A stretch of 9,665 nt of DNA from JASGCK01 sp031538565. Its GTDB lineage: Bacteria; Pseudomonadota; Gammaproteobacteria; Burkholderiales; Burkholderiaceae_C. Below the pieces are notes generated by a model. The model was not told the DNA's origin, ran no database searches, and saw only the letters and a list, made by a program, of their open reading frames with translations. The first letter of the stretch is position 1; every line of letters begins with the position of its first letter. The stretch covers positions 1 to 9,665 of the forward strand of contig JAVKLS010000015.1 of assembly GCA_031538565.1 (NCBI GenBank), in the 5' to 3' direction. The translations under genes and the position numbers were made by a program. This document shows, in pieces, positions 1-7,187 of this stretch.

Positions 1-49
1 GCTGAGGTGGGTACGGTGGATAGCTGCCGCTAGGTAGATGCCGTTAGGT

Positions 50-1204
50 TTAGGTTTGAACCAAGCGCTTGGCTTTTGCAATTGAAAGCAATATCCCTAC
101 GCCAAAGCCTAGCGTCGCCATGGCTGTGCCGCCATAGCTGATAAAGGGCAAGGGGACGCCAACCACAGGCAAAATGCCGCTGACCATGCCCATATTGACA
201 AGGGCGTAGGTGAAAAAAATCATGGTCACGGCGCCGCCCAGCAGTCGCGAAAAAAGCGTGGGTCCTGCAAGTGAAATAGCAAGCCCACGCAAAATTAAAA
301 AACCAAAGGCAGCGATCAGCACCACACCACCCAAAAGCCCAAACTCTTCAGCAAAGGCTGCAAATATAAAGTCTGTTGTGCGCTCAGGAATAAATTCGAG
401 ATGCGTTTGCGTGCCTTGGAAATAGCCTTTGCCAAAAACACCGCCCGAGCCAATGGCGATGACGCCTTGAATAATATGAAAGCCTTTGCCCAGAGGATCT
501 AGTGACGGGTCAAGCAGCGTACACACGCGTTGACGTTGGTATTCGTGCAGCAGTGGCCAGACGACGCCATCGGCACACAGTGCGTCCTCAAAAACAAGAA
601 GAGCAGCAATGCCGACTATGCCGACAAGCGCAGGCGGGATGATCCATTTCCAACCTAGACCTGCAAAAAACAGCACATAAAAACCACCCGACAACACCAA
701 AATAGCGGTTCCCAAATCGGGCTGGCGAACAATGAGTCCCACAGGAGTTGCCAAAAGAACGACGGCAACTAAAAAATCCAGCGGCCGCAATTGCCCCTCG
801 CGCTTTTGAAACCACCACGCCAGCACCAACGGCATGGCGATTTTTAAAATCTCGCTAGGCTGAATCGTGATGCCGATATTGAGCCACCGCCGCGCTCCTT
901 TTTTGGTGAGCCCGAAGATGGCGACCGCAATAAGCAGCGCCACTCCCACGGTGTACAGTGGCACGGCAAGAGCCATCATCCGCTGCGGTGGAATTTGCGC
1001 CACGCTAAACATGATCAGCGCGGCAATGCCGACGTTGCGTAAGTGGTCAGTAAAGCGCCAGCTGTAGTCGTGCGCCACCGAAAACATATTGATAAGCCCA
1101 ATAGCAACCAGTAGCGCTACTACGCCAATCAAGGGGGCATCAAATCCGCGCACCACAAAAAGCAGGCGCTGCAAGGGGGTGGGTTGTTCAAGGATAAGAG
1201 CCAT
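50..1204 (-). CDS. rodA: RodA, SEDS-family peptidoglycan glycosyltransferase (rod-shape determination)
   Basis: RodA polymerises lipid II into glycan strands in the inner membrane, working with PBP2 (MrdA) and the MreBCD elongasome. The 384-residue protein is of normal family length and is almost entirely hydrophobic, with about ten membrane segments. Hallmarks visible are the QPSEI motif (residues 115-119), the RQPDLGTA motif (160-167), the long periplasmic loop with LDPLGKGFHIIQ (235-246), and FIPERTTDFIFA (271-282), which holds the catalytic aspartate at D278. The C-terminal GVPLPFISYGGT (349-360) is the standard SEDS signature. The start is an ATG directly after the divergent spacer and the stop is TAA at 50-52. 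In many proteobacteria rodA follows mrdA, but here the region upstream of rodA holds a divergent ribonuclease gene, so rodA is first in its own transcript. The 49 bases downstream, to the window edge, show nothing recognisable. Assignment to RodA rather than FtsW rests on the residue pattern around the catalytic loop. Confidence 0.96.
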   Translation of the reverse strand: MALILEQPTPLQRLLFVVRGFDAPLIGVVALLVAIGLINMFSVAHDYSWRFTDHLRNVGIAALIMFSVAQIPPQRMMALAVPLYTVGVALLIAVAIFGLTKKGARRWLNIGITIQPSEILKIAMPLVLAWWFQKREGQLRPLDFLVAVVLLATPVGLIVRQPDLGTAILVLSGGFYVLFFAGLGWKWIIPPALVGIVGIAALLVFEDALCADGVVWPLLHEYQRQRVCTLLDPSLDPLGKGFHIIQGVIAIGSGGVFGKGYFQGTQTHLEFIPERTTDFIFAAFAEEFGLLGGVVLIAAFGFLILRGLAISLAGPTLFSRLLGGAVTMIFFTYALVNMGMVSGILPVVGVPLPFISYGGTAMATLGFGVGILLSIAKAKRLVQT

Positions 1205-1274
1205 AGCGAATCACGGGTGACGCTGATTATCGCCGTCCAAGGTTTTATGCGCGTTGACGTGGGAAAATGCACTA
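1205..1274. promoter_or_regulatory. Divergent promoter region between rodA and the RNB-ribonuclease operon
   Basis: These 70 bases separate two divergently transcribed genes, so they should hold the promoters of both. On the minus strand GATAAT (complement of 1226-1231) is a plausible -10 box for rodA, but no good -35 box lies 16-18 bases away. On the plus strand TTTTAT (1243-1248) could be a -10 box, again without a convincing -35. A weak ribosome-binding sequence GGGA (1261-1264) lies ten bases before the ATG at 1275. I see no operator palindrome. The location is well supported by gene arrangement; the individual boxes are weak guesses. Confidence 0.4.
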
Positions 1275-3380
1275 ATGACCTACGCATTATTTGAAGACAC
1301 AGGCAAACTACTTACAGGGCGCGTGCTGAGTGAGCAAGAAGCTTCGAGCCAAATCGAATTGGACTCGGGCAAGCGACAAAAAATTAAAAATGCGCACGTG
1401 CTTTTGCGCTTTGAAGCGCCTGAGCCAGGCATATTGCTGGCGGCCAGTCGTGCGCTGCTCCCCGAGATTGATTTGGCGATGGCCTGGGAGTTTGCTGGCG
1501 AAGAAGAGTTTGGTTTTATTGATGTGACGCGTGATTATTTCTCGCAGCAAGCAACACTGACCCAGCAAGCCGCGATGCTGATGGCGCTGCACGGCGCGCC
1601 GCACTACTTCAGGCGTGGGCAAACGAAGGGACGCTTTAAAAAAGCCGATGCGGCAACTCTGGCGCAGGCCTTGGCGGCAATTGAAAAAAAGAAAGAGCAG
1701 CTGGCGCAAATTGATGCGTGGGCACTAGCGTTGGCAAACAAGGCTTGCCCAGAAGCGATTGGGATGCAGCTTTATAAAATTTTGTTCAAACCCGACAAAA
1801 ATGCAGCCGAATACAAAGCCGTGGTGCAAGCGGCGCGCAACACGCAAACGCCGCCACTGGCGCTCTTGCAGGCGGCGGGGGCAATTACGAGCGCCTATCA
1901 ATTCCATTGGCAGCGGTTTTTATTTGAGGCGGGCGTTGCCGCCAGTGCTGCGTCTGCAAGCCAGATTGACAAAGACGCGTCGGAGAGCATTTTGAAGCGC
2001 CCCGAGCTGGCAGGTCTTTGCGAAAAACCACCTGCAGCTGTTCGCGCGTTTTCCATTGATGACTCGGCGACGACGGAAATCGATGACGCGCTTTCAGTCC
2101 AAGGACTGGGCACGGGCGAGGTGACGCTAGGCATTCACATTGCCGCCCCCGCGCTGGGCATTTCTCTGGGCGACGCGGTGGACAAGCTGGCGCGCACGCG
2201 GCTCTCTACGGCGTATATGCCAGGACAAAAAATCACCATGCTGCCAGACGGCGTGGTTGCGCCTTTTACGCTGCAAGCCAGCGGCGATGCAGCACTGGCC
2301 AAGCCCGCCGTGTCGCTCTACGTAACTTACGACGCGGACAGCTTTGCAGTTAAAAGTTTTGTAACGCGTGTGGAGCGCGTGCCCGTGATTGCTAATTTGC
2401 GGTACGACCAGATCGACCACATTGTGACTGCCCAGTGGCTGGGCGATGCGTCCATTAGCCAGGCGGACACGCCCGCCGAGGTGAGCGCTTTGCGGCCCGA
2501 GTTGTCGTGGCTATACCGACTCGCGCAGCATTTGAAGGCGCAGCGCGAAGTGGTGCGCGGTAAGCCAGAAACATTTAATCGCCCTGATTACAGCTTTAGC
2601 GTGAACGCGCGGGGTGACGCCGCGATTCAAGGCGATGAGCGCGTGGACATTACGCCGCGTGTGCGCGGTGCGCCACTAGACCTCATCGTTGCCGAGTGCA
2701 TGATCGTGGCAAACAGCACGTGGGGAGCTTGGCTGGCAACGCTGGGCGTGCCCGCCATTTATCGCTCGCAAGCGTCGCTGGGTTTTGGCGTCAAGGTACG
2801 CATGGGGGTTCGAGCGCTACCCCACGCAGGCATTGGCGTTGCCGCCTATGCGTGGAGCACCTCACCGCTGCGGCGTTACACCGATTTGGTGAATCAGTGG
2901 CAAATCATTGCCGCTGTCCAGCATGGCCCAGCAGCTGCGCTGGCAGCGCCTTTTAAGCCCAAAGAGGCGGAGTTATTTGCCATCATCGCCAGCTTTGATG
3001 ATGCGTACAGCCGCTATCACCAATTTCAAAATACGATGGAGCGCTATTGGACGCTTAAATACGTGCAGCAGCGCGGCATAACCGAGCTTACGGCGCGGGT
3101 GATGAAGGATGGCCTTGTCCGCGCTGAGGACTTGCCGCTGGTGCTGCCTGTGCTTGGCGCAGCTGCCTTGCCCCGTGGCGCGCTAATTCGCGTGCGGTTG
3201 GGTGAAATTGATCTGATTGGGCTGGAGCTCACGGGCGGCTTGATAGAGCGGCTAGACTTTGATGTCAGCGACGAAAACGACAAGCCCGAGTCAGGCGACA
3301 TGGATGACGAGGAGGCTTTGCCCAGTTCGCTCGCATTGGCAATTGATGTTAATGAAGAAGTCCCGCCGATCAATCTTTGA
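1275..3380 (+). CDS. RNB-domain (RNase II/R family) exoribonuclease
   Basis: This is a cytoplasmic RNA-degrading enzyme of the RNase II superfamily, which removes nucleotides from RNA 3' ends. The protein is 701 residues from the ATG at 1275. An in-frame TTG at 1254 would add seven residues, but the ATG start (MTYALFEDTG) fits better and has a weak GGGA upstream. The N-terminal region (about 1-240) is the RNA-binding part. The catalytic RNB core begins at FSIDDSATTEIDDAL, with acidic residues D262, E268, D270 and D271 in place of the four aspartates of E. coli RNase II; the second position is Glu rather than Asp. Further RNB blocks are ECMIVANSTWGAWLA and STSPLRRYTDLVNQW, where R533 corresponds to the catalytic arginine. 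The C-terminal S1-like part is short and divergent, ending in an acidic tail. It resembles the RNase II-like proteins common in Burkholderiales rather than true Rnb or Rnr, so I give no symbol. It is the first gene of the five-gene operon. Confidence 0.92.
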   Translation: MTYALFEDTGKLLTGRVLSEQEASSQIELDSGKRQKIKNAHVLLRFEAPEPGILLAASRALLPEIDLAMAWEFAGEEEFGFIDVTRDYFSQQATLTQQAAMLMALHGAPHYFRRGQTKGRFKKADAATLAQALAAIEKKKEQLAQIDAWALALANKACPEAIGMQLYKILFKPDKNAAEYKAVVQAARNTQTPPLALLQAAGAITSAYQFHWQRFLFEAGVAASAASASQIDKDASESILKRPELAGLCEKPPAAVRAFSIDDSATTEIDDALSVQGLGTGEVTLGIHIAAPALGISLGDAVDKLARTRLSTAYMPGQKITMLPDGVVAPFTLQASGDAALAKPAVSLYVTYDADSFAVKSFVTRVERVPVIANLRYDQIDHIVTAQWLGDASISQADTPAEVSALRPELSWLYRLAQHLKAQREVVRGKPETFNRPDYSFSVNARGDAAIQGDERVDITPRVRGAPLDLIVAECMIVANSTWGAWLATLGVPAIYRSQASLGFGVKVRMGVRALPHAGIGVAAYAWSTSPLRRYTDLVNQWQIIAAVQHGPAAALAAPFKPKEAELFAIIASFDDAYSRYHQFQNTMERYWTLKYVQQRGITELTARVMKDGLVRAEDLPLVLPVLGAAALPRGALIRVRLGEIDLIGLELTGGLIERLDFDVSDENDKPESGDMDDEEALPSSLALAIDVNEEVPPINL

Positions 3381-3390
3381 CCCTACTCTT

Positions 3391-4269
3391 ATGAAGATGT
3401 TGCAATTTTTTAGGCCGCTGTCAACTTTGCAAATCGCCATTGGCGTATCTTTGCTCGTGCATCTGCTGCTCATTAGTGTGCGCTTTGTTGATCCCGAAGG
3501 ATTTAACCGCATTTTTAAAGACACGCCGCTCGAGGTTGTTTTAGTCAACTCAAAAACCAATGAAAAGCTGGATGACTTAAATGCCAAAGCGCAGGCTATT
3601 GCACAGTACCGCTTAAATGGTGGCGGCGATGCGGACAAGGGGTTGGCGAGCAGTCCTTTGCCCAATAGCCAACTCGCTGATATGGGCGTGGCGGCAGATG
3701 GCGAGCAGGAGCAAATCGAAAAACTGCAGACGCAGCAAATGCGAATGTTGAACGAGGTGAAAGAACAAGTGGCGCGACTGCCTAAGTTTGATCCTAAGGT
3801 GATAAAAAAAGCCGAGCGTGTCGAGCAAGAAAAAAAACGCAAACAACTGCTCAAACTGCTGGCGGTTATTGAGCAGCGCATTAGCGAAGAAAATGCGCGT
3901 CCTAAAAAGCGATACATCAGCCCTGCAACGCGGCAGGAAAGTTATGCGCTGTACTACGACAAGCTGCGGCGCAAAATTGAACGCACGGGCACGGAAAACT
4001 TCCCTAGCAGCGGCGGACGCAAGCTGTATGGCGAGCTGACGATGCTGATGACGGTGAACTACGACGGACACATTATTAGTACCGAGGTGGTCAACGGCGG
4101 CTCGGGCGACAAACAATTAGACCGCCGCGCCCAGGCCATTGCACGCCAAGCCTCACCGTTTGGCGCTTTTACGAAAGAGATGCGTAAAACGGCCGATCAA
4201 TTGGTGGTGGTGTCGCGTTTTCAATTCACTAAAAACCAAGTGCTAGAGACCACCTTGCTGTCGCAATGA
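3391..4269 (+). CDS. TonB C-terminal-domain protein (TonB/TolA-like energy transducer)
   Basis: This 292-residue protein has a single N-terminal membrane anchor (about residues 14-31, IAIGVSLLVHLLLISV). A charged segment rich in Gln, Glu and Lys follows (about 104-170) and is likely a coiled coil that spans the periplasm. A TonB-type C-terminal domain covers about 183-282, with the YYDKLRRKIER, GELTMLMTVNYDG and LDRRAQAIARQASPF blocks. The layout is that of a TonB or TolA protein, which couples inner-membrane proton-motive force to the outer membrane. The proline-rich spacer typical of E. coli TonB is absent, and no exbB or exbD is nearby. The ATG at 3391, ten bases after the ribonuclease stop, is preferred. 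In-frame ATGs at 3346 and 3352 lie inside the upstream gene, and 3397 is another possible start; none has a clear Shine-Dalgarno sequence. The gene overlaps mtgA by ATGA. Its place beside mtgA suggests an envelope role, but its substrate or partner is unknown. Confidence 0.88.
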   Translation: MKMLQFFRPLSTLQIAIGVSLLVHLLLISVRFVDPEGFNRIFKDTPLEVVLVNSKTNEKLDDLNAKAQAIAQYRLNGGGDADKGLASSPLPNSQLADMGVAADGEQEQIEKLQTQQMRMLNEVKEQVARLPKFDPKVIKKAERVEQEKKRKQLLKLLAVIEQRISEENARPKKRYISPATRQESYALYYDKLRRKIERTGTENFPSSGGRKLYGELTMLMTVNYDGHIISTEVVNGGSGDKQLDRRAQAIARQASPFGAFTKEMRKTADQLVVVSRFQFTKNQVLETTLLSQ

Positions 4270-5057
4270 AAAAGTGGTCACGCATCGGCATTCGTTTTGG
4301 CATTTTTTTGCTGGTAGGCGTGCTGGCGCTGCAAATCTTTTTTTTCTGTCGCATTGCCATCATGCGCTGGGTGAGCCCTGAGTCCACAAGCTTTGAGCGC
4401 AGCAACATCTACGGCATTGCTAAAACCAAACCTGAGCCTTGGCGCTTTGCGTGGCAACAGCAATGGGTGAATTACCCGCAAATCAGTAGCAGCCTTAAGC
4501 GCGCCATCATTGCCTCGGAAGATGCCAGTTTTACCGATCACGATGGCGTGGATTGGGGGGCAATTGAGCGCGCATGGGATAAAAATAAAAAAGCCGAATT
4601 GCTGGCGGCAAAGAACAAACCAAAATCGGCAGGTGCAAAGCAGGACGCCCTCTCTAGGCCTGCGCTCAAGCCCGTCAAACAACCCAAGACAGTTGGTGGC
4701 TCTACCATTACTCAGCAATTGGCAAAGAATTTGTTTTTGAGCGGCGAGCGCACGTATCTACGCAAGGCGCAGGAGTACGTTTTGGTGGTGATGCTGGAGG
4801 CGCTGCTGTCTAAAGAGCGCATTTTTGAAATCTATCTCAACCATGTCGAGTGGGGCAAAGGCATTTTTGGCGCACAAGCGGCGGTGCAAAATTATTTTGG
4901 CAAAAACGCGAGCAAGTTAGATGCGCACGAAGCCGCGGTGCTTGCCGTGATGCTGCCCAGGCCCAAATATTTTGAGCTGCGCATTCGCACATCCGAGTAT
5001 TTGCAAAACCAAGCTGCCACGGTGCAGGCGCGTATGCTGGGCGTGGATATTCCGTAA
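4266..5057 (+). CDS. mtgA: MtgA, monofunctional biosynthetic peptidoglycan glycosyltransferase
   Basis: MtgA is a GT51 enzyme that polymerises lipid II into glycan chains at the periplasmic face of the inner membrane. The 263-residue protein has an N-terminal membrane anchor (about 10-33). The GT51 motifs follow in order: IIASEDASFTDHDGVDW, with catalytic E85; GGSTITQQLAKNLFLS (144-159); RIFEIYLNHVEWGKGIFG, with the second glutamate at E195; and EAAVLAVMLPRP (222-232). There is no transpeptidase domain. An unusual Lys/Ala/Pro-rich stretch (about 105-141) sits between the first two motifs and is roughly 25-30 residues longer than in E. coli MtgA. The start ATG overlaps the preceding stop (ATGA, 4266-4269), so translation is likely coupled. 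In related betaproteobacteria aroE commonly precedes mtgA; here it is absent. Confidence 0.95.
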   Translation: MKKWSRIGIRFGIFLLVGVLALQIFFFCRIAIMRWVSPESTSFERSNIYGIAKTKPEPWRFAWQQQWVNYPQISSSLKRAIIASEDASFTDHDGVDWGAIERAWDKNKKAELLAAKNKPKSAGAKQDALSRPALKPVKQPKTVGGSTITQQLAKNLFLSGERTYLRKAQEYVLVVMLEALLSKERIFEIYLNHVEWGKGIFGAQAAVQNYFGKNASKLDAHEAAVLAVMLPRPKYFELRIRTSEYLQNQAATVQARMLGVDIP

Positions 5058-5061
5058 TCGT

Positions 5062-7176
5062 ATGGACGACATTGCCGCACTCCAATTTCTCTATGCGCAG
5101 TTGTTAGAGGTGTTTGCAAAAACCCCCGGATTTTTTGCGGCGGTGTTTTTTGCTGCCTACGTGCTAACAACTGCCGCTTCACTGCCAGTTGCCACCTTGC
5201 TAACGCTGCTTGCAGGGGGGGTGTTCGGGTTTTGGCCTGGGGTGCTTTTGGTGTCCTTTGCGGCCAGCCTTGGCGCGACGTGTGCCATGTTGATATCGCG
5301 GTATTTTTTGTTTAACTGGGTGCAGCGCAAATTTAGTGCGCAAATGGCGGTGGTGAACGATGGCATTGCAAAAGACGGCGTGTTTTATTTGTTTGCGCTG
5401 CGCTTTACGCCGATCGTTCCATTTTTTGTGGTCAATTTGCTGATGGGCTTGACGCAGATGCGTGCCTTCACTTTTTACTGGGTCACGCAACTTGGAATGC
5501 TGACTTTGACCATGGTTTATGTCAATGCGGGCACGCAGCTCTTGGAGCTGCGCAGCTTGTCGGATATTGTCAGCCCACATCTTTTGGGTTCTCTGGCGCT
5601 GGCAGGCATTGCGCCGCTGCTGCTTAAAAAGGTGATGCCGCGTCTGCTGCGCGTGCACGTTGCTAGCAACGCGGATCGGCTGTGGCGAGCGCATCGCCCT
5701 AGGTGCTTTGATTGCAATGTGCTGGTCATCGGTGCGGGCGCTGGCGGTTTGGTTGCGGCCTACGTTGCCACCGCCGTTAAAGCGAAAGTGACGCTGGTCG
5801 AGGCGCACAAAATGGGCGGCGATTGTTTGAACTACGGCTGCGTGCCTAGCAAGGCGCTTATTCACAGCGCACGAGCCGCGCACCGCCTGCGCCACGCCGC
5901 AAAGTACGGGCTGCAAGGGGCAGACGCGGCGATTGACTTTAAGGCGGTGATGGCAAACATTCACGCGATCATTGAAAAAATTGCGCCGCACGACAGCGTG
6001 GAGCGATACACCGAGCTTGGCGCTGAGGTTTTGCTGGGACACGCAAAAATTCTCGATCCGTGGACGGTAGAAATTACTTTGAATGCCCCCGCGCTGCCCA
6101 GCGAGTCACGCACCATCACACGCACAGCGCGCGCAATGGTGATTGCTGCGGGCTCAGCGCCCGCAATTCCTCCGTTTTTGTTGGCGCTTGCCAATGAGGA
6201 TCAGGCAGACTATCTGACCAGCGACACCTTATGGAGCGCATTTGCCAAGTTGGACGAAATTCCGCGCCGCGTTATTGTTTTGGGCGGCGGCGCGATGGGC
6301 TGCGAATTGGCGCAGGCGTTGCGGCGCCTTGGCGCAGGGCTGACGCTGATAGAGGCGCTCGATCGCGTGCTGCCGCGCGAGGACGACAACGTGTCGGCGC
6401 TTGTCAAAAATGCGCTTGAGGCGGACGGCGTGCGCGTGCTGACGAATCACACGGCGCTGCGCGCTGAGAAAAAAACATTGACCGCGCAGTCGCCCGAGGG
6501 GGAGGTGATGATTCCCTACGATGCGCTAATTTGCGCAACTGGGCGCGTCGCAAGACTTGCGGGATATGGGCTGGAGGCGCTGGGCATTGCAACCAACCAA
6601 CCCCTTGAAACGAACGCCTATTTGCAGACCATCTATCCCAACATTTATCTGGCAGGTGATGTGGCAGGAGTTTATCAACAGACGCACGCAGCTGCGCATC
6701 AGGCGGGATATGCGACCGTCAATGCGTTGTTTGGTGATTTAAAAAAATTTAGAGCGGACAAGCACGCGATGCCAAGAGCTATTTTTGTTGACCCTGAGGT
6801 GGCGTGTGTGGGATTAAATGAGCGCGAAGCCTTGCAGCAAAAGGTGGCGTATGAGGTGACGCGATACGACTTGTCGAGCCTTGACCGCGCTATTGTGGAC
6901 GGCGCCGCCGAGGGTTTTGTCAAAGTGCTGACGACGCCTGGCGTCGATAAAATTTTGGGAGTCACGATTGTGGGCGCTCATGCTGCCGAAATGCTTGCTG
7001 AGTTTTCGCTTGCCATGCGGCACGGACTGGGGCTTAAAAAAATTCTGGCGACGACGCATATCTATCCCACGTTTTCTGAGGCCAATCGTTACGCGGCGGG
7101 CAAGTGGGCAAGTGAGCATAGACCGCACAAACTGTTGGCGCTGGCCCAGCGTTTTCATGCGTGGCGGCGCCGATAA
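5062..7176 (+). CDS. Fusion of VTT/TVP38 (DedA-like) membrane domain and class-I pyridine nucleotide-disulfide oxidoreductase (mercuric-reductase-like)
   Basis: The protein is 704 residues from the ATG at 5062, four bases after the mtgA stop. Residues about 1-200 form a multi-pass VTT (SNARE-associated Golgi/TVP38) domain with the conserved FALRFTPIVPFFVVNLLMG block (111-129). Residues about 218-690 form an FAD/NAD(P)H-disulfide oxidoreductase. The FAD-binding site is GAGAGG (224-229), the redox-active disulfide GGDCLNYGCVPSKA has C255 and C260, the NAD(P)H-binding site is VLGGGAMGCE (406-415), and the second FAD motif is NIYLAGDVAG (527-536). The dimerisation end carries THIYPTFSEA (665-674), in which the usual HPT histidine base is Tyr (Y668), as in mercuric reductases. 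There is neither an N-terminal HMA domain nor a C-terminal Cys-Cys pair, so a true mercuric reductase is unlikely. A CxxC (C215, C218) lies in the linker. Longer in-frame starts upstream would lie inside mtgA. The fusion architecture is reported in proteobacteria but its substrate is not known to me. Confidence 0.9.
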   Translation: MDDIAALQFLYAQLLEVFAKTPGFFAAVFFAAYVLTTAASLPVATLLTLLAGGVFGFWPGVLLVSFAASLGATCAMLISRYFLFNWVQRKFSAQMAVVNDGIAKDGVFYLFALRFTPIVPFFVVNLLMGLTQMRAFTFYWVTQLGMLTLTMVYVNAGTQLLELRSLSDIVSPHLLGSLALAGIAPLLLKKVMPRLLRVHVASNADRLWRAHRPRCFDCNVLVIGAGAGGLVAAYVATAVKAKVTLVEAHKMGGDCLNYGCVPSKALIHSARAAHRLRHAAKYGLQGADAAIDFKAVMANIHAIIEKIAPHDSVERYTELGAEVLLGHAKILDPWTVEITLNAPALPSESRTITRTARAMVIAAGSAPAIPPFLLALANEDQADYLTSDTLWSAFAKLDEIPRRVIVLGGGAMGCELAQALRRLGAGLTLIEALDRVLPREDDNVSALVKNALEADGVRVLTNHTALRAEKKTLTAQSPEGEVMIPYDALICATGRVARLAGYGLEALGIATNQPLETNAYLQTIYPNIYLAGDVAGVYQQTHAAAHQAGYATVNALFGDLKKFRADKHAMPRAIFVDPEVACVGLNEREALQQKVAYEVTRYDLSSLDRAIVDGAAEGFVKVLTTPGVDKILGVTIVGAHAAEMLAEFSLAMRHGLGLKKILATTHIYPTFSEANRYAAGKWASEHRPHKLLALAQRFHAWRRR

Positions 7177-7187
7177 AACTTGAAACC

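Noticed and set aside
1254..1274. TTG at 1254 as the ribonuclease start
   Set aside because: It adds only seven residues, and the ATG at 1275 gives a more natural N terminus with a weak GGGA ten bases upstream.
3259..3390. Longer N terminus of the TonB-like protein inside the ribonuclease gene
   Set aside because: It would overlap the upstream gene by over 100 bases and put a charged, non-conserved stretch before the membrane anchor.
3291..3917. A 208-codon minus-strand frame overlapping the TonB-like gene
   Set aside because: Its Ser/Cys-rich composition and lack of any motif point to an antisense shadow of a well-supported gene.
5200..6042. A 280-codon open frame on the minus strand within the VTT-oxidoreductase gene
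   Set aside because: It is antisense to strongly conserved motifs (VTT block, CxxxxC redox site), rich in Arg, Gln and His with no domain-like pattern, and is typical of an opposite-strand shadow.
5704..7176. Mercury-resistance gene merA
   Set aside because: There is no HMA domain, no C-terminal Cys-Cys pair and no merR, merT or merP nearby; only the general oxidoreductase core is shared.
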